From positions 124,001-188,000 of the forward strand of contig NZ_JAVKGO010000001.1 in NCBI RefSeq assembly GCF_031432315.1: a DNA stretch of 64,000 nt, read 5' to 3'. Under the pieces are notes generated by a model, which made no database searches, was not told the origin of the DNA, and worked only from the letters and a program-made list of their open reading frames with translations. This stretch comes from Serpentinicella sp031432315. Lineage in GTDB: Bacteria > Bacillota > Clostridia > Peptostreptococcales > Natronincolaceae. The position numbers and the translations under genes were made by a program. This document shows positions 1-7,891 of this stretch, one piece after another; within the stretch, counting starts at the first letter, position 1, and every line of letters starts with the position of its first letter.

Positions 1-2
1 AT

Positions 3-50
3 GTACAAATTATGAATAAAATAAAAAGTAGACAAGAAGGAGATTTTTAA
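3..50 (+). CDS. possible 3' end of an upstream gene
   Basis: One frame is open from the window edge to a TAA at 48-50 and would encode a basic tail ending QEGDF. It could be the end of the gene that precedes dnaG; in relatives a dGTPase often sits there, but nothing here identifies it. The other two forward frames close within 20 bases. The AAGGAG at 37-42 has no suitable start codon after it. Very weak evidence. Confidence 0.2.
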   Translation, partial: VQIMNKIKSRQEGDF

Positions 51-98
51 TAAAAGAAGAAGTAATATATATAAATGAAAATTAAACTAGGTGATATT

Positions 99-1916
99 AT
101 GGAAGGTTTTCCAGAACATATAATTAATGATGTAAAAGAAAGGAATGAAATTGTAGATGTTATTTCAGACCATATAAATGTAAAGCAAAGTGGGAATACA
201 TACAAAGCGTTATGTCCTTTTCATAGTGAAAAAACACCATCTTTTGTAGTAAATAAAGAAAAGCAAATTTATAAATGCTTTGGTTGTGGCGAAGGTGGAG
301 ATGCTATTAGTTTCATTATGAAAATTGAGAACCTAGACTTTATTGAAGCAGTAAAGTATTTAGCACAAAGAGTGAATATGCAAATTGACTTTGAAGATAC
401 AAACGTATCTAAAGAAACAAGCAGAAACATTAGTAAATATCTTCAAATTAATAAACATGCAGCTAAGTACTATTACCAAAATCTTAAAGTGCCAGGTAAT
501 CCTGCTTTGAATTATTTAAAAAATAGAGGGTACTCTATAAGAACTATTAGTCAGTTTGGTATTGGATATGCAAAAGATTCGTGGAATAGCCTAATTTCTC
601 ATTTGAAACAGCTAGGATACGCTGAAAGTGAAATTGAAAAAGCTGGCCTTATTATACCTAAAAAAAAAGAAGGCTACTATGATCGATTTAGGAATAGGGT
701 GTTATTTCCTATATTTGACGTTAGAGGCAACGTAATTGCTTTTGGTGGAAGAGTCTTAGACGAGAGTTTACCAAAATATTTAAACTCTCCAGAGACAGAG
801 TTATTTAATAAAAGGAAAACATTATATAACTTAAATAACGCAAGAAAAAATGTCCATAACAACCAGATAATTGTAGTTGAAGGATATACGGACGTAATTG
901 CCTTGTACCAAGAAGGCATAAAAAATGTAGTAGCAACTTTAGGAACTGCCTTCACCAAAGATCATGGAAATACTTTAAAACGATATTGTAATGAAATTGT
1001 TATATGTTTCGACGGTGATAGTGCAGGAGCAAAAGCAACTTCCCGGGGAATTGAGACTTTAAAAGAACTGGATATAAGAGTAAAGATAGCTATTTTGCCA
1101 GAAAAAATTGATCCAGATGAGTATATAAAAACAAAAGGCAGAACAAAATTCTACGAGTTAATCCACACAGCTATGAGTTTAATTGATTATAAAATCTTTG
1201 TTTTAAAACAACAATATAATATAAATATTTTAGAAGAAAAAATTGAGTTTAGCAAAGAAATAGTTAAAGTAATAAAACAAGTTAAGAGCCATATAGAAAA
1301 AGATTTATACATTAATAAAGTCCATAGTGAATTTGACTTATCAATTGACGCATTAAAACAAGAAATATATGGGAAAAGGGTATTGGATGATAACAAGAGT
1401 AATAATAAGTATACTTATAACAACAAAAGAAATAATAATAAGTATATCGAAGCAGTTTCATATGCTGAACAAAAAGGTCATATAATCGCTGAAAGGCAAT
1501 TAATCAATATACTAATCAAAAATACAACAAAAGCATTAGATATTGTTAATAAAGTAAAATCAACTGACTTTTTAATAGGAAACCATCAACGAATTGTTGA
1601 ATATATAAAAGAGAAATTAAATAACAAGATCTTAATAGAAGAGAATATAATTATTAATGATTTACCTGAGCTTAAAAATGATATTTATGAAATAGTAAAT
1701 TTAAATATGAAACATGTCAATATTGATGTAGTCCTAAATAACTATGAAAAGAACCTTAAGAAATATAAACTACTTTACGAATTAAAAGTATTACAAAAAA
1801 AACAACATGAAGTTATGAACAGGAGAAATACTACTAAGGAAGAGGTCGATCAGGAATTGTTGAATATAGGAATACGTATTATGGAAATCAACAGAGATAT
1901 ACAGAGTATTAAATAG
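99..1916 (+). CDS. dnaG: DNA primase DnaG
   Basis: Makes the RNA primers for leading- and lagging-strand replication and works with the DnaB helicase. The 605-residue product has an N-terminal CHC2 zinc finger (C39, H42, C60, C63), a central TOPRIM catalytic domain with EGYTD (E261) and DGD (D305, D307), and a divergent C-terminal helicase-binding region. I start at the ATG at 99, not the in-frame ATG at 75, because AGGTGAT lies just upstream (89-95) and family members begin close to the FPEHII segment. It is followed 18 bases later by rpoD, the remnant of the classic macromolecular-synthesis operon (without rpsU). Family-typical length; identification is secure. Confidence 0.97.
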   Translation: MEGFPEHIINDVKERNEIVDVISDHINVKQSGNTYKALCPFHSEKTPSFVVNKEKQIYKCFGCGEGGDAISFIMKIENLDFIEAVKYLAQRVNMQIDFEDTNVSKETSRNISKYLQINKHAAKYYYQNLKVPGNPALNYLKNRGYSIRTISQFGIGYAKDSWNSLISHLKQLGYAESEIEKAGLIIPKKKEGYYDRFRNRVLFPIFDVRGNVIAFGGRVLDESLPKYLNSPETELFNKRKTLYNLNNARKNVHNNQIIVVEGYTDVIALYQEGIKNVVATLGTAFTKDHGNTLKRYCNEIVICFDGDSAGAKATSRGIETLKELDIRVKIAILPEKIDPDEYIKTKGRTKFYELIHTAMSLIDYKIFVLKQQYNINILEEKIEFSKEIVKVIKQVKSHIEKDLYINKVHSEFDLSIDALKQEIYGKRVLDDNKSNNKYTYNNKRNNNKYIEAVSYAEQKGHIIAERQLINILIKNTTKALDIVNKVKSTDFLIGNHQRIVEYIKEKLNNKILIEENIIINDLPELKNDIYEIVNLNMKHVNIDVVLNNYEKNLKKYKLLYELKVLQKKQHEVMNRRNTTKEEVDQELLNIGIRIMEINRDIQSIK

Positions 1917-1934
1917 CAGAAAGGAGGGAAAAAA

Positions 1935-3050
1935 GTGAGCAGTATAAAAGATGTGAATAAAGAGTCGATAAAGAAGTTAATAGAAAAAGGCAAAAAAAGA
2001 GGTATGATAACGTATACAGAAATCATGGACACATTTGATAACATTAATTTAGATAAGGAACAAATAGATGAATTATATGAACATTTAGCTACTATGGGAA
2101 TCGATGTTGTCGGAGAAAAAGAGGATATTGAAATAAATGATGCGGATATTAATGCTGATGATATAGAAAAAGAAATTGTAGAAGAAAATATAGAGGATGA
2201 TATAGCTCTATTAAAAGGTGTCAACATAGATGATCCTGTCCGTATGTATTTAAAAGAAATAGGAAAAGTACCTTTGTTATCTGGAGATGAGGAAATAGAT
2301 TTAGCCACAAGAATGGAACAAGGTGATGAATACGCAAAGAAAAAACTTGTAGAAGCCAATCTTAGACTAGTAGTAAGTATAGCGAAGAGATATGTAGGTA
2401 GAGGCATGTTGTTCTTGGATTTAATACAAGAAGGTAACCTGGGTCTAATAAAAGCAGTAGAAAAATTTGATTATAGAAAAGGCTATAAGTTTAGTACTTA
2501 TGCAACGTGGTGGATCAGACAAGCAATAACTAGAGCAATTGCTGACCAAGCTCGTACTATCAGAATACCAGTTCATATGGTTGAAACCATTAATAAGTTG
2601 ATTCGTGTATCTAGACAACTATTACAAGAATTAGGAAGAGAGCCAAAACCGGAAGAAATCGCTGAAGAAATGGACATATCAGAAGAAAAAGTGCGTGAAA
2701 TTCTCAAAATAGCACAGGAGCCTGTTTCTTTAGAAACACCAATAGGGGAAGAAGAAGACAGTCATTTAGGCGACTTTATTCCAGATGATGACGCTCCAGC
2801 ACCAGCTGAAGCTGCAGCTTTTTCTCTTCTGAAAGAACAGTTAGTTGATGTTTTAGACACTTTAACGCCAAGAGAACAAAAGGTTTTAAGATTAAGATTT
2901 GGTTTAGATGATGGACGTGCAAGAACCCTTGAAGAAGTAGGCAAGAAGTTTGAAGTTACAAGAGAAAGAATTCGACAAATAGAAGCAAAAGCATTAAGGA
3001 AGTTAAGACATCCAAGTAGAAGTAAAAAGTTGAAAGATTATTTAGAATAA
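1935..3050 (+). CDS. rpoD: primary sigma factor RpoD (SigA)
   Basis: Housekeeping sigma factor that directs RNA polymerase to -35/-10 promoters. The 371 residues contain an acidic region 1.1, region 1.2 (DDPVRMYLKEIGKVPLL), region 2 with the -10-reading helix (YATWWIRQAITRAIADQ), region 3, and region 4.2 with the -35 helix-turn-helix (EVGKKFEVTRERIRQIEAKAL). It starts at GTG, preceded by AAAGGAGGG. The gene is co-directional with and close to dnaG, so they are probably co-transcribed. A bidirectional terminator follows directly. Confidence 0.98.
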   Translation: MSSIKDVNKESIKKLIEKGKKRGMITYTEIMDTFDNINLDKEQIDELYEHLATMGIDVVGEKEDIEINDADINADDIEKEIVEENIEDDIALLKGVNIDDPVRMYLKEIGKVPLLSGDEEIDLATRMEQGDEYAKKKLVEANLRLVVSIAKRYVGRGMLFLDLIQEGNLGLIKAVEKFDYRKGYKFSTYATWWIRQAITRAIADQARTIRIPVHMVETINKLIRVSRQLLQELGREPKPEEIAEEMDISEEKVREILKIAQEPVSLETPIGEEEDSHLGDFIPDDDAPAPAEAAAFSLLKEQLVDVLDTLTPREQKVLRLRFGLDDGRARTLEEVGKKFEVTRERIRQIEAKALRKLRHPSRSKKLKDYLE

Positions 3051-3084
3051 AAAATAGATTCGCTTAAAGCGAATCTATTTTTCT
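3050..3084. terminator. bidirectional intrinsic terminator
   Basis: AAAAATAGATTCGC, a 5-base loop, then GCGAATCTATTTTT. The stem is A-rich on one side and T-rich on the other, so it can end rpoD on the plus strand and the convergent small gene on the minus strand. Confidence 0.85.
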
Positions 3085-3283
3085 ACCAATATTGTTTTTG
3101 TTTACCGTACTCGATTTTTTTATTTAATTCTTCGTTAGTTTCTTGATTGTCTATTTGATCTTGAAGATCATGCATTAGCTGCTCGGACTCTTCTTCCCAT
3201 TCTTGAGTTCTACCGCCCCAGCTAAATTTTGAAATTTCCTCTGTTGGTTTAATATCTTTGTTCTTTTTATTAGTATGGGTCAT
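3083..3283 (-). CDS. small hydrophilic protein of unknown function
   Basis: The 66-residue product is highly charged, with no cysteine, no signal peptide and no membrane segment. It has a short SWGGRTQEW motif near residue 22 and a glutamate/glutamine-rich, probably helical C-terminal half. It is convergent with rpoD and shares its terminator. I regard it as real because a strong ribosome binding site (AAGGAGGG) lies at the right distance from the ATG on the minus strand, and the frame fills the gap between rpoD and trmK exactly. I do not recognise the family. A spore-associated or nucleic-acid-related role cannot be argued from sequence. Confidence 0.6.
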   Translation of the reverse strand: MTHTNKKNKDIKPTEEISKFSWGGRTQEWEEESEQLMHDLQDQIDNQETNEELNKKIEYGKQKQYW

Positions 3284-3357
3284 ATTGATCCCTCCTTAAG
3301 TATTAGTTTTTAAAAAGAAACAAAAAATATACAAGATAGAAAGGTAATAAAATAGAA

Positions 3358-4059
3358 ATGCAATTAACGCCAAGACTAAACAAAATAGCAAATGAAATTG
3401 AAAAGCAAAGTAAGGTCGCTGATATAGGAACAGATCATGGGTATTTACCTATTTATTTAGTTCAAAAACAAATAAGTAGTTTTGTAATAGCTTCAGATGT
3501 AAACAAGGGACCATTACAGACTGCTGAAATTAATGCAAAAAAATACAAATGTCAAGATAGTATTAGTATTCGCCAGGGAAGTGGTCTTGAGACTTTGACA
3601 ACAGGTGAAGTTGATACAATTATTATTGCAGGTATGGGTGGGATTTTGATAAGTGAATTATTAGAAGCTAATCCCCAAATAACAAAAAGCATAGTGAAGT
3701 TTATTCTCCAGCCAATGCAAGCCCAAGATGTACTAAGACGGTATTTAGTACAAAATAATTACAAAATAGATAAAGATATCCTTATAAAAGAAGATGAAAA
3801 AATTTATGAAGTTATAGTTGCATCAGAAGGAATACAGCATGTAGAGAAAGAAATTTTTTATGATATAGGGTTTCATATTGAAGATAACAATATAGAATTA
3901 GCAATCGAATTTGTTGAAAGAAAGATTCAAAAAGAATCAAGAATTTTAACACAAATCAAGTCTTCTAAAACAAGTGAAAATAACAATATATACGAAAAAA
4001 GCATGAGAAAACTGCATTCACTTAAGGAGGTCAAAGCGTGGTTACAGTCAAAGAAATAA
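3358..4059 (+). CDS. trmK: tRNA (adenine(22)-N1)-methyltransferase TrmK
   Basis: Methylates N1 of A22 in tRNA using S-adenosylmethionine. The 233 residues match the size of the family. The SAM-binding motif ADIGTDHGYLP is at residues 21-31, followed by the IIIAGMGG motif typical of the COG2384 group. The C-terminal third is helical and charged. The ATG at 3358 agrees with the usual N-terminus (xLTPRLxxIA), although the nearest Shine-Dalgarno (AAGG at 3341) is rather far. It overlaps the next gene by 22 bases, so translation is probably coupled. The trmK-nif3 pair after rpoD is a conserved Firmicutes arrangement. Confidence 0.93.
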   Translation: MQLTPRLNKIANEIEKQSKVADIGTDHGYLPIYLVQKQISSFVIASDVNKGPLQTAEINAKKYKCQDSISIRQGSGLETLTTGEVDTIIIAGMGGILISELLEANPQITKSIVKFILQPMQAQDVLRRYLVQNNYKIDKDILIKEDEKIYEVIVASEGIQHVEKEIFYDIGFHIEDNNIELAIEFVERKIQKESRILTQIKSSKTSENNNIYEKSMRKLHSLKEVKAWLQSKK

Positions 4060-5156
4060 CAGATATAATTGAACAATTAGCACCAAAAAAATTAGCTTTT
4101 AATTGGGATAACGTTGGTCTTCAAGTTGGCAGTAACGGTGATGAAATTAATAAAGTACTGTTATGTTTAGATGTTAATGATGAAGTTATAAACGAAGCCA
4201 TAGAAGAAGAGGTGCAGCTAATTGTAGCACATCACCCACTAATTTTTTTACCTTTGAAAAATATTTTAGAAGAAGACTATAAAGGTAATATCATACATAA
4301 AGCTATAAAGCATAATATTAATATTTATATTGCCCATACAAATATCGATGCAGCAGAAAAAGGGCTCAATGCATATATTGCAAATAAAATAAGACTAAAT
4401 AACTTACAAGTTTTAGACCCTATTAGCACCCAAACCTATTATAAAATAGTTGTCTTCGTTCCCGAAGAATATGAAGAAAAGGTAGCCAATGCACTTTCAA
4501 AAGTAGGAGCGGGACATATTGGAAATTATGACCACTGCACTTTTAGATCAAGGGGGCAAGGTACGTTTAGGCCTTTAGAAGGTACAAATCCTTTTATTGG
4601 TGAAAAAGGGGAAATAGTAAAAACAGATGAAGTGAAAATTGAAACAATCGTACCAAAATCATATTTAAGTATTTCGATAAAACAAATGATAGATGCACAC
4701 CCCTATGAAGAAGTGGCATATGATATTTATAAGCTTGAAAATGAGGAAGAAATACGTAATGGAATTGGTCGAGTGGGAAAACTTAATGAAGCAGTGAGAT
4801 TTGAAGAATTAATCCATAACTTAAAAGAGACCTTCTCTTTAAATAAGTGTAAAGCAGTTGGAGACTTAGAGGATTTTATAGAAAAAATAGCTATAGTAAA
4901 TGGGAGTGGAGCTGACTATATAAAACTAGCGTCACAAAAAGGGTGTGACCTATTAGTAACTGGGGATATTAAATACCATGATGCCCAGTTAGCAGCTGAA
5001 CTTAAACTAAATTTATTAGACATTGGACACTATGAATCAGAAGTTTATTTTAAAGATTTACTTTTTAACTACTTAGAAAAAGAATTTATTAAAAAAGATA
5101 TAAATGTAAACCTCTTAAAAACAAAAACTAAAAACAATCCATTCTTAAACGTATAG
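4038..5156 (+). CDS. Nif3-like dinuclear metal centre protein (YqfO family)
   Basis: A 372-residue member of the Nif3/YbgI family of hexameric proteins with a two-metal site; biochemical function is unsettled, and it is often linked to GTP cyclohydrolase I type 2 annotation. Metal-ligand motifs are visible: VAHHPL near residue 56, AHTNID near 94, and a C-terminal GDIKYHDA...DIGHYESE. The middle (about residues 130-230) carries the PII/CutA-like insert of the long YqfO subtype. GTG start with AAGGAGGT eight bases upstream, inside the end of trmK. A Shine-Dalgarno-like AGGAGG spans its stop codon, but no gene follows (see findings). Confidence 0.92.
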   Translation: MVTVKEITDIIEQLAPKKLAFNWDNVGLQVGSNGDEINKVLLCLDVNDEVINEAIEEEVQLIVAHHPLIFLPLKNILEEDYKGNIIHKAIKHNINIYIAHTNIDAAEKGLNAYIANKIRLNNLQVLDPISTQTYYKIVVFVPEEYEEKVANALSKVGAGHIGNYDHCTFRSRGQGTFRPLEGTNPFIGEKGEIVKTDEVKIETIVPKSYLSISIKQMIDAHPYEEVAYDIYKLENEEEIRNGIGRVGKLNEAVRFEELIHNLKETFSLNKCKAVGDLEDFIEKIAIVNGSGADYIKLASQKGCDLLVTGDIKYHDAQLAAELKLNLLDIGHYESEVYFKDLLFNYLEKEFIKKDINVNLLKTKTKNNPFLNV

Positions 5157-5371
5157 GAGGATAATATATATATATATATATCCGACATTATTGATACCTA
5201 AAAGGGTCCCCCTATGGGTTTATAAATATAACTCTTTTGACTAACAGTATAAGATGTGATAATATATAAATTCTTCATCAATGTTCTAGCACCAAAGCGT
5301 AATAAGCAATAATATATTAAAATTTATATATTAAGAAGAGTAACACTTTATAAGTTTACAATATTTACATT
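5157..5371. other. AT-rich gap with an (AT)9 microsatellite, no gene seen
   Basis: No convincing reading frame on either strand. It begins with the distal half of an AGGAGG motif and an alternating AT run of about 18 bases (5164-5181). No riboswitch or hairpin of note was recognised up to the rnpB promoter. Confidence 0.5.
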
Positions 5372-5401
5372 TTGACAAAAGAACGAAAAACATGTTACGA
5401 T
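5372..5401 (+). promoter_or_regulatory. rnpB promoter, SigA type
   Basis: TTGACA at 5372-5377, an 18-base spacer, and TACGAT at 5396-5401 preceded by TGT (extended -10). It lies about 35 bases upstream of the mature RNase P RNA 5' end. Confidence 0.75.
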
Positions 5402-5435
5402 AGTACTCCTGAAGAACTTAAACAATTAAATATAT

Positions 5436-5833
5436 TAGCGAGTAGGTCAGATGATCGCGGGCACAGATAACTGTGAACGAGGAAAGTCCGAGCTCCGTAG
5501 AGCAGGGTGCTGGGTAATACCCAGTAGAGGTGACTCTCAGGAAAGTGCAACAGAAATAGACCGCCCAACATTTAATCTAAGTATTCTAATAATTTACATT
5601 ATATTATAGTACTTAGATTGAGTGTTGGGTAAGGATGGAAAGGTGAGGTAAGAGCTCACCAGCAACTAGGCGACTAGTTGGCTCTGTAAACCCCACCCGG
5701 AGCAAGACCAAGTAGGGAGATTTAGTGCGGCTGCTCGTCGCGTCCCGTGGTAGGTTGCTTGAGTCTATTGGTAACAATAGACCTAGACAGATGATCATCC
5801 AAGACAGAACTCGGCTTATAGATCGACTCGCTT
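5436..5833 (+). ncRNA. rnpB: RNase P RNA, class A
   Basis: Catalytic RNA that removes the 5' leader from pre-tRNA with protein RnpA. The hallmarks are visible: GAGGAAAGTCC near the 5' end, the CAGAAATAGACCGCC segment, GGTAAGAGCTCACCAGC typical of class A, and ACAGAACTCGGCTTATAG near the 3' end. The ends pair as P1 (AGCGAGT with ACTCGCT). The variable arm at 5568-5629 is long and AT-rich. It is flanked by a good promoter and a terminator. Ends are placed from P1 pairing, so each may be off by a few bases. Confidence 0.96.
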
Positions 5834-5839
5834 AACTTA

Positions 5840-5869
5840 AAAAACACTTCCTTAATAGAAAGTGTTTTT
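5840..5869 (+). terminator. rnpB terminator
   Basis: Stem AAAAACACTT / AAGTGTTTTT with a 10-base loop, followed by G and TTTT. Confidence 0.85.
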
Positions 5870-5917
5870 GTTTTGCCTTAATATATTGTCTGGAAGAATT
5901 TTGAGAAATTAACTTTT

Positions 5918-6712
5918 CTAATTATTGAATATATAGGCGCTTTTTCTTATTAAAGCGTAAATAATACATATAGAAATAATAACTATTCCGATAACAGAAC
6001 ATGCAATAATAGAGGGTATTGATACTGTGCCTTCTGATGTTCTTGTAATATAGATTCCAAATAAAGCCCAATTAATAACTAGCCCATAAAATATATCATT
6101 GTGTTTAAATATAAATAAAAGACCCAGTATTATACCTATTGACATGACAATTACTGTCCAAAATGGCTGCGAAATACCAAATCCATTCCAGTCAATTGAA
6201 ACTAAAAAAGTCGTAATATTAGCAATCGTAGCAATACTAATCCAGCCAAGATAAACACTAAAATTTATAAAAACAAAATAAATTTCTTTTTTTGGTTTAG
6301 ATCCCTTACCAATACCTAAGTTTCTATAAATCATAATTAAAGAAATAAGCATGACAAGCATAATGATTACAGAAGTTCCTATATAAAGATAGTGCCATGC
6401 AAATATCCATGACATATTGCCAATACCAAGAATAATATTCCAAATTCCAATTTTATCTACGAAAGTTTGTTCCTTTTTCTTAGTATTAAAAGCCACTATT
6501 AGTTGATAGACAGTAAATATACCAAGTAAGGTATAAATTAAACCCCAAATGGAAAATGTGAATCCAGCTGGTGTAAATAAGTTAGGATAAAGGGCAGATA
6601 TTTCACCAGTAGTTAGGTTGTTAATGGGCAACTGATTTGCTAAAAAGTTCACAACTATTGTGCCAATAAAAACTAGAAGATTAAAAATACTTAGTACACG
6701 CTTCCTATCCAT
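5918..6712 (-). CDS. TspO/MBR-like tryptophan-rich membrane protein
   Basis: A 264-residue integral membrane protein of the TspO/MBR-related group, here in the longer clostridial form. The N-terminus carries LALYPNLF-type and PAGFTFSIWGLIY motifs characteristic of these proteins, followed by about seven further hydrophobic segments. Ligand and physiological role are unknown; TspO relatives bind porphyrins. The frame is open to 6730, but GGAGGTAG sits just before the ATG at 6712, so I use that start. Divergent from the TVP38 gene across about 240 bases. Confidence 0.8.
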   Translation of the reverse strand: MDRKRVLSIFNLLVFIGTIVVNFLANQLPINNLTTGEISALYPNLFTPAGFTFSIWGLIYTLLGIFTVYQLIVAFNTKKKEQTFVDKIGIWNIILGIGNMSWIFAWHYLYIGTSVIIMLVMLISLIMIYRNLGIGKGSKPKKEIYFVFINFSVYLGWISIATIANITTFLVSIDWNGFGISQPFWTVIVMSIGIILGLLFIFKHNDIFYGLVINWALFGIYITRTSEGTVSIPSIIACSVIGIVIISICIIYALIRKSAYIFNN

Positions 6713-6885
6713 TAATACTACCTCCGTCATAAATCATATTTATAAACTTATACCCATAAATAATATATTCAAATTTAAAAGTATTAAAACATTAAATCAA
6801 AATATTTACGTGTTATTATTACATACATGGGGGTATAGGATAAATAAAGATGAAATATCCCATATTCAAAAGAAGTTTCTAGTAA

Positions 6886-6914
6886 TTGACACCCACTAAT
6901 GTATATAATACGAT
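6886..6914 (+). promoter_or_regulatory. SigA promoter for the TVP38-family gene
   Basis: TTGACA (6886-6891), 17-base spacer, TACGAT (6909-6914). A second AT-rich hexamer, TATAAT, ends at 6919. Same -10 sequence as the rnpB promoter. Confidence 0.65.
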
Positions 6915-6956
6915 ATAATTTAATGAGAAAATTTATTAGTTAGGGGTCATTTCGTT

Positions 6957-7664
6957 TTGAAACATAAAAAATTTATAAATATATTAATAATAGTAATGTT
7001 GCTTTTGGTTTGTATATATATAAATCAACGGTTAAATTTAAATACCAAAGATGATTTAATGGAGTTATTTGATCAATTTAGAGAAAGTCAGTATATCGGT
7101 ATTATTTATATTGTTCTGACGGTTATATTGAGTGTTTTATGCGTTCCCATTTCTTGGATGAAAGCTTTAGGTGGAGTTTTATTCGGGGTGAGATATGGTT
7201 TTATATATTCACTAACTGCAGCAACGATTAGTGCCAGTATATCTTTTTTTATTTCAAGTCACCTAGGAAAAGAAGCTGTACAGCGGATATATAGAAAACG
7301 TATAGTCGATGGTATTAGTAATAAAAATCAAAAGTATTTTAAATTAATACAAGGGATAAAGCCTGTTTATATTGTTTTATTACGAAACATCTATTTTGTA
7401 CCTTTTTCATTAACGAATTATCTTTTGGGTATTACAAATATTCCCTTCAAAAAATATATTTTATACAGCATTGTAGGGATGGTTCCCGGGACATTTACGT
7501 ATACTTATTTTTTTGCTAGATCAATTAATATGCATGAAAGTCCAACCGAAATGCTGTTGCCATTATTCATTTCTGCGATATATTTTTTAAGTTTATATAT
7601 TATTAAGAAAAAAGTAAATTTAAAGGGAATGGCAGAAAAAGATAACTTAGTAGAGAGTAAGTAG
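6957..7664 (+). CDS. TVP38/TMEM64 (DedA superfamily) membrane protein
   Basis: A 235-residue membrane protein of the VTT/SNARE-associated family, for which lipid or envelope roles are proposed. An N-terminal anchor (about residues 5-23) is followed by the VTT core with GGVLFGVRYGFIYS and the RNIYFVPFSLTNYLLG motif, and two C-terminal spans. The start is a TTG at 6957 with AGGGGTC about 9 bases upstream; the next methionine lies inside the first hydrophobic segment and is less likely. Probably monocistronic. Its stop codon overlaps the first base of the palindromes assigned to the next gene. Confidence 0.82.
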   Translation: MKHKKFINILIIVMLLLVCIYINQRLNLNTKDDLMELFDQFRESQYIGIIYIVLTVILSVLCVPISWMKALGGVLFGVRYGFIYSLTAATISASISFFISSHLGKEAVQRIYRKRIVDGISNKNQKYFKLIQGIKPVYIVLLRNIYFVPFSLTNYLLGITNIPFKKYILYSIVGMVPGTFTYTYFFARSINMHESPTEMLLPLFISAIYFLSLYIIKKKVNLKGMAEKDNLVESK

Positions 7665-7740
7665 TAACAAAATGTTTCAAGTAACAAAACGTTACTTGAA
7701 TAATTAAACTAGAACTTCAATTAATGAAACAAATTGTTAC
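7664..7740 (+). promoter_or_regulatory. three 15-bp palindromic sites, possible activator (UAS) sites
   Basis: GTAACAAAATGTTTC (7664-7678), GTAACAAAACGTTAC (7681-7695) and GAAACAAATTGTTAC (7726-7740) share half-site GWAACA with inverted partner YGTTWC. They lie about 95-170 bases upstream of the start predicted for the sigma-54 promoter, where enhancer-binding activators bind. The sites are seen; their role is inference. Confidence 0.55.
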
Positions 7741-7807
7741 AAACAGCAATTAACATTTATTAACAGCTTTAAACCATTTAAATTTCAACGAAATAAAGTT
7801 TACAAAC

Positions 7808-7824
7808 TTGGCACAGATATTGCA
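7808..7824 (+). promoter_or_regulatory. sigma-54 (-24/-12) promoter
   Basis: TTGGCAC-N5-TTGCA, with GG at 7810-7811 and GC at 7822-7823 exactly 12 bases apart. This matches the RpoN consensus except that A replaces G after GGCAC. It lies 67 bases before the start codon of the KAS III-like gene. Confidence 0.7.
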
Positions 7825-7891
7825 AATTATATTATTATAATCAATAACAGTTAGATTATTAACTATATAAAATCTATTTGGAGGTAATATT

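Noticed and set aside
1850..2407. 185-codon minus-strand frame opposite rpoD
   Set aside because: Low-complexity serine-rich shadow of the acidic N-terminus of the sigma factor.
5164..5181. (AT)9 run considered as part of a CRISPR or satellite array
   Set aside because: Simple dinucleotide repeat without spacers or longer units.
5613..5798. 61-codon open frame on the minus strand
   Set aside because: Lies wholly inside the RNase P RNA; no ribosome binding site and composition follows the RNA structure.
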